A DNA stretch of 64,000 bases. Origin: Kineococcus rhizosphaerae. Its GTDB lineage: Bacteria > Actinomycetota > Actinomycetes > Actinomycetales > Kineococcaceae. The notes beneath the pieces are model-generated. The model saw nothing but the letters and a program-made list of their open reading frames with translations. It ran no database searches and was not told the DNA's origin. This document shows, one piece after another, positions 61,506 to 64,000 of this stretch (position 1 is its first letter; each line of letters begins with the position of its first letter). The stretch spans positions 186,001 through 250,000 of the forward strand of contig NZ_PVZF01000008.1 in NCBI RefSeq assembly GCF_003002055.1, given 5' to 3'. The position numbers were made by a program, and so were the translations under genes.

Positions 61506-63305
61506 GTGGACGTCCGCATCGGCCTGCTCGGTCCCGTCGTCGCCTGGCGCGACGGCGTCGAGGTCGACCTGCGCGGACCGCGCCACCGCGCCGTCCTGGC
61601 GCGGCTGGCCGTCGCCGCCGGCCGCACGGTCCCCGTGGACGTCCTCGTCGAGGACCTGTGGACCGCCCCGCCCGCCGGGGCGCTCGCGGCCGTGCGGACC
61701 TTCGTCGCCGCCCTGCGCCGCAGCCTCGAACCCGACCGGGCGCCGCGGACCCCGGCGCGCGTGCTCGTGACCTCCGGGACGGGGTACGCCCTGCGGGCGA
61801 CGACCGACGCGCAGGAGTTCTCGGCGGCCGCGGACGAGGTGCCCGACCTCGAGCGCGCACTGCGGCTGTGGCGCGGCCGGGCTCTCGACGGTCTCGGCGA
61901 CGAACCGTGGCTCACGGCCGAACGCACCCGGCTGGACGACGGGCGCCTGCGCGCCGTCGAGCGGCTCGCCGCCGCCCGGTTGCGCGCGGGCGAGCCCGAC
62001 CGCGCCGTCACCGACCTGCTCGCCCACACCGCCCGGAACCCGTGGCGGGAGGAGGGCTGGCGGGTGCTGGGCCTGGCCCAGGCCGCCGCGGGACGACGGG
62101 CCGAGGCGCTGCAGACCCTGCGCCACGCCCGCCGGCTGCTCGGGGCCGAACTCGGCCTCGACCCCGGACCCGGGCTGCGGGCCGCCGAGCAGCGGGTCCT
62201 CGCCGGGCACCCCGACCCCGTCCGCTGGCCCGCCACCGTCGACGGCCTGCGGCACCTGGCCGTGACCGGACCCGACGGTCTGCGCGCCGCCGTCGCCGGC
62301 CGCGCCACGACCCTCGACGCCGCCGAGACCCTCGAACCCCGGCTGGCCGCCCGCGTCCTCGGCGGGTTCGACGTCCCGGCGCTGTGGTCCCGGGCCGACG
62401 ACCCCGCGCAGGCCGCGCGGATCGTCACCGCCGCCGGGCGTCTGCTCGCCCGCGACCCCTCCGCCACCCACCGCGCCCGGCTGCTGGCGACCACCGCGAT
62501 CGAACGCCGGGGCCTGGGGGGCGCGCGCGGGCCGGCGGCCGCGGCCGTCCGCGCGGCCCGGGAACTGGGGGACCCGGCCGTCCTGGTCCACGCGCTGAAC
62601 GCGAGTTTCCTGGCGAGCTTCGAGGTCCCGGGGGCGAGGGCCGAACGGGCGGCGATCGGGGCCGAACTCGTCGAGGTCGCCGCGCGTCACGAGTTCTGGC
62701 CGCACGAGGTCCTGGGGCACCTGGTCCTGGTGCAGACGCACTGCGCGACGGGGGACGTCGACGCGGCCGGCCGGCACGTCGACCGGGCCCGGGAACTCGC
62801 CGACCTCGAGGGCGCCCCGCTCGTGGCGGTGTTCGAGGGCTGGTTCGAGGCGTTGCGCGGTGCCCTGGCGGGGGACCCGCACGCGAGGGTGCTGGCGAAC
62901 TACCGCCGCCAGGTGGGGCTCACCGAGGGCATGCCGGGGGTCCGGGACGGGTTGCGGGAGGTCGCGGTCGCCGCCGCCCACGTCCAGCACGGCCGGCCCG
63001 TGCCGGCGGAGTGCGCGGCCGGACCGTGGCGGGCGTGGATCGAACCCCTCGCGCTCCTGGAGTCCGACCCGGACGCGGCCCGCCGCGCGGTGCGCGCGGC
63101 GGGTGAACCTCCGCCGGGTCACCTCCACGACCTGCTGCTGTGCTTCCTCGCCCGCGCCGCCGCCGACCTCGGCGAGCGCCCGCTCGCGCGCGGGCTCCTG
63201 CGCCGGCTCGAACCCGTCGAGGACGAGGTCGCCGGGGCGGGCAGCGGGCTCGTGACGGCGGGTCCCGTCGCGGGTTTCACCGCCGCCCTGCGCCGCCTGG
63301 GTTAG
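61506..63305 (+). CDS. BTAD-domain (AfsR/SARP-type) transcriptional regulator
   Basis: A 599-residue regulator. The N-terminal OmpR-like winged helix (VRIGLLGPVVAWRDGVEVDL, RTVPVDVLVEDLWTAPPAGA) and the bacterial transcriptional activation domain (RALDGLGDEPWLTAERTRLD, GRRAEALQTLRHARRLLGAE) end near residue 235. The remaining 360 residues are alpha-helical TPR-like repeats without an NB-ARC ATPase. The GTG start is 6 nt after GAGGAT, so it may be leaderless. No biosynthetic cluster is adjacent. Its stop overlaps that of the IclR gene. Confidence 0.87.
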   Translation: MDVRIGLLGPVVAWRDGVEVDLRGPRHRAVLARLAVAAGRTVPVDVLVEDLWTAPPAGALAAVRTFVAALRRSLEPDRAPRTPARVLVTSGTGYALRATTDAQEFSAAADEVPDLERALRLWRGRALDGLGDEPWLTAERTRLDDGRLRAVERLAAARLRAGEPDRAVTDLLAHTARNPWREEGWRVLGLAQAAAGRRAEALQTLRHARRLLGAELGLDPGPGLRAAEQRVLAGHPDPVRWPATVDGLRHLAVTGPDGLRAAVAGRATTLDAAETLEPRLAARVLGGFDVPALWSRADDPAQAARIVTAAGRLLARDPSATHRARLLATTAIERRGLGGARGPAAAAVRAARELGDPAVLVHALNASFLASFEVPGARAERAAIGAELVEVAARHEFWPHEVLGHLVLVQTHCATGDVDAAGRHVDRARELADLEGAPLVAVFEGWFEALRGALAGDPHARVLANYRRQVGLTEGMPGVRDGLREVAVAAAHVQHGRPVPAECAAGPWRAWIEPLALLESDPDAARRAVRAAGEPPPGHLHDLLLCFLARAAADLGERPLARGLLRRLEPVEDEVAGAGSGLVTAGPVAGFTAALRRLG

Positions 63306-64000
63306 CGGATCCCCGCGGCGCGCAGGTCCCGGGCGAGCCGGCCGGCGTGCCGGGTGAGGACCTGCGCCACCCGTTCGACCTCCTCGTCGGTGGCGATGTC
63401 GGCGGGCAGGCTGCAGCTCAGCGCGTCCGTGGCCGGGATCCGGTACTCCACGCGGACCCCGACGCACACCGTGCCGGGCAGGTTCTGCCCGCGTTCGAGC
63501 GCCCACCCGCGGGTGCGCACCGCCTCGAGCTCGACCTCGAGCGCCGCGCGGTCGGCGACGGTGTCGGGGGTCAGCGCCGGGAAGGGGCCGGGCGGCAGCA
63601 GGGCGTCGAGCTCGGCGGCCGTGCGTTCGGCGAGCAGCGCCTTGCCCAGCGACGTGGCGTAGGCCGGCAGGAACCGGCCGACGCGCGAGTGGCTGCGGTG
63701 GGCCTCGGGCGCGTCGCGGGTGGCGAGGTACACGACGTTCGGACCGTCGAGCCGGGCGACGTGCGTCGTGCACCCGGTCTCGTCGCGCACGGCTTCGACG
63801 GTCGCCAGGGCCCGGGGGAGCGCGGCGTCGCGGTCGAGGTAGGCCGTGCCCGTCAGCAGCGCCCGCGACCCGATGCCGTACCCGCCGGCGCCGGGCCCGG
63901 AGGCGGCGGGCGGTTCGATCCACTGCAGGTCGACCAGCGTGCGCAGGAGGGCGTGCAGGCTGGAGCGCGGGTACCCCGTGCGCTCCTGCAGCTGCGCCAC
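63302..64000 (-). CDS. IclR-family regulator (5' end cut by the window)
   Basis: The 232 visible codons cover the second half of the winged helix (LQERTGYPRSSLHALLRTLV) and the complete IclR effector domain (DETGCTTHVARLDGPNVVYL, YATSLGKALLAERTAAELDA, GVRVEYRIPATDALSCSLPA). About 20-30 N-terminal residues are probably missing beyond position 64000. The ligand and target are not evident. It converges with the BTAD regulator gene with a 4-base overlap. Confidence 0.88.
   Translation of the reverse strand: MAQLQERTGYPRSSLHALLRTLVDLQWIEPPAASGPGAGGYGIGSRALLTGTAYLDRDAALPRALATVEAVRDETGCTTHVARLDGPNVVYLATRDAPEAHRSHSRVGRFLPAYATSLGKALLAERTAAELDALLPPGPFPALTPDTVADRAALEVELEAVRTRGWALERGQNLPGTVCVGVRVEYRIPATDALSCSLPADIATDEEVERVAQVLTRHAGRLARDLRAAGIR

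Overview
The window is 64 kb of very GC-rich DNA whose codons nearly always end in G or C. GTG is the commonest start, and many genes have a -10 hexamer only 6-7 nt before the start codon (leaderless transcripts). WYL, BTAD, Lrp, FadR-type GntR, IclR and many TetR regulators point to an aerobic, saprophytic actinomycete. A Kineosporiales (Kineococcus-like) host is my best guess, from general resemblance only. There are no rRNA or tRNA genes, insertion sequences or CRISPR arrays, and no gene-free stretch exceeds 300 bases.

Layout. 1-7.9 kb: the end of an MFS transporter, a tautomerase, a NYN-like protein, a winged-helix protein, an MBL hydrolase, a large AAA/LuxR regulator, a YbaK deacylase and an F420-reductase-like protein. 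7.9-9.6 kb: a TetR regulator divergent from a secreted cutinase of the PET-hydrolase (TfCut2/LCC) type, with a dyad operator on the promoter. 9.7-16.8 kb: argG behind ARG-box-like repeats, a Na+/H+ antiporter, an aldo/keto reductase with a divergent TetR, a GlcD-type oxidase, an XRE regulator with three 14-bp iterons, and map. 16.8-20.9 kb: two acetyltransferases, a VOC protein, a frameshifted WYL regulator, a kinase and an AraC regulator. 20.8-23.9 kb: an amino-sugar module (RpiR, SIS isomerase, nagA). 24.5-30 kb: an amine-degradation module (APC permease, copper amine oxidase, aldehyde dehydrogenase, Lrp). 30-39.2 kb: USP-like, oxidoreductase/TetR, VOC, a LOV-domain PP2C phosphatase, SRPBCC, SMI1, a methyltransferase, a PAS-GAF-PP2C phosphatase and TetR.

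39.2-53.7 kb is the most interesting region. Eleven co-oriented genes, mostly overlapping or closely spaced, encode an intracellular DUF5060/DUF4038-type (apiosidase-like) glycosidase, a peptide-type ABC importer with a fused permease-ATPase, a type-B carboxylesterase, a D-apionate-oxidoisomerase-like protein, an SDR, a D-apionate-lactonase-like protein, a FadR-type GntR regulator and a xylose-isomerase-like TIM-barrel protein resembling 3-oxo-isoapionate decarboxylase. Three related dyads built on GGTCAACC-GGTTGACC lie before the glycosidase, the binding protein and the TIM-barrel gene. I infer a self-regulated route from an imported apioside-like glycoside to L-erythrulose.

53.7-64 kb: a small gene behind a perfect LexA (SOS) box, RidA, an isochorismatase-like hydrolase, SDR/GntR genes, a membrane protein, a perfect 60-bp palindrome, an MFS transporter, a membrane-anchored metalloprotease, an alpha/beta hydrolase, a BTAD regulator and a truncated IclR regulator.
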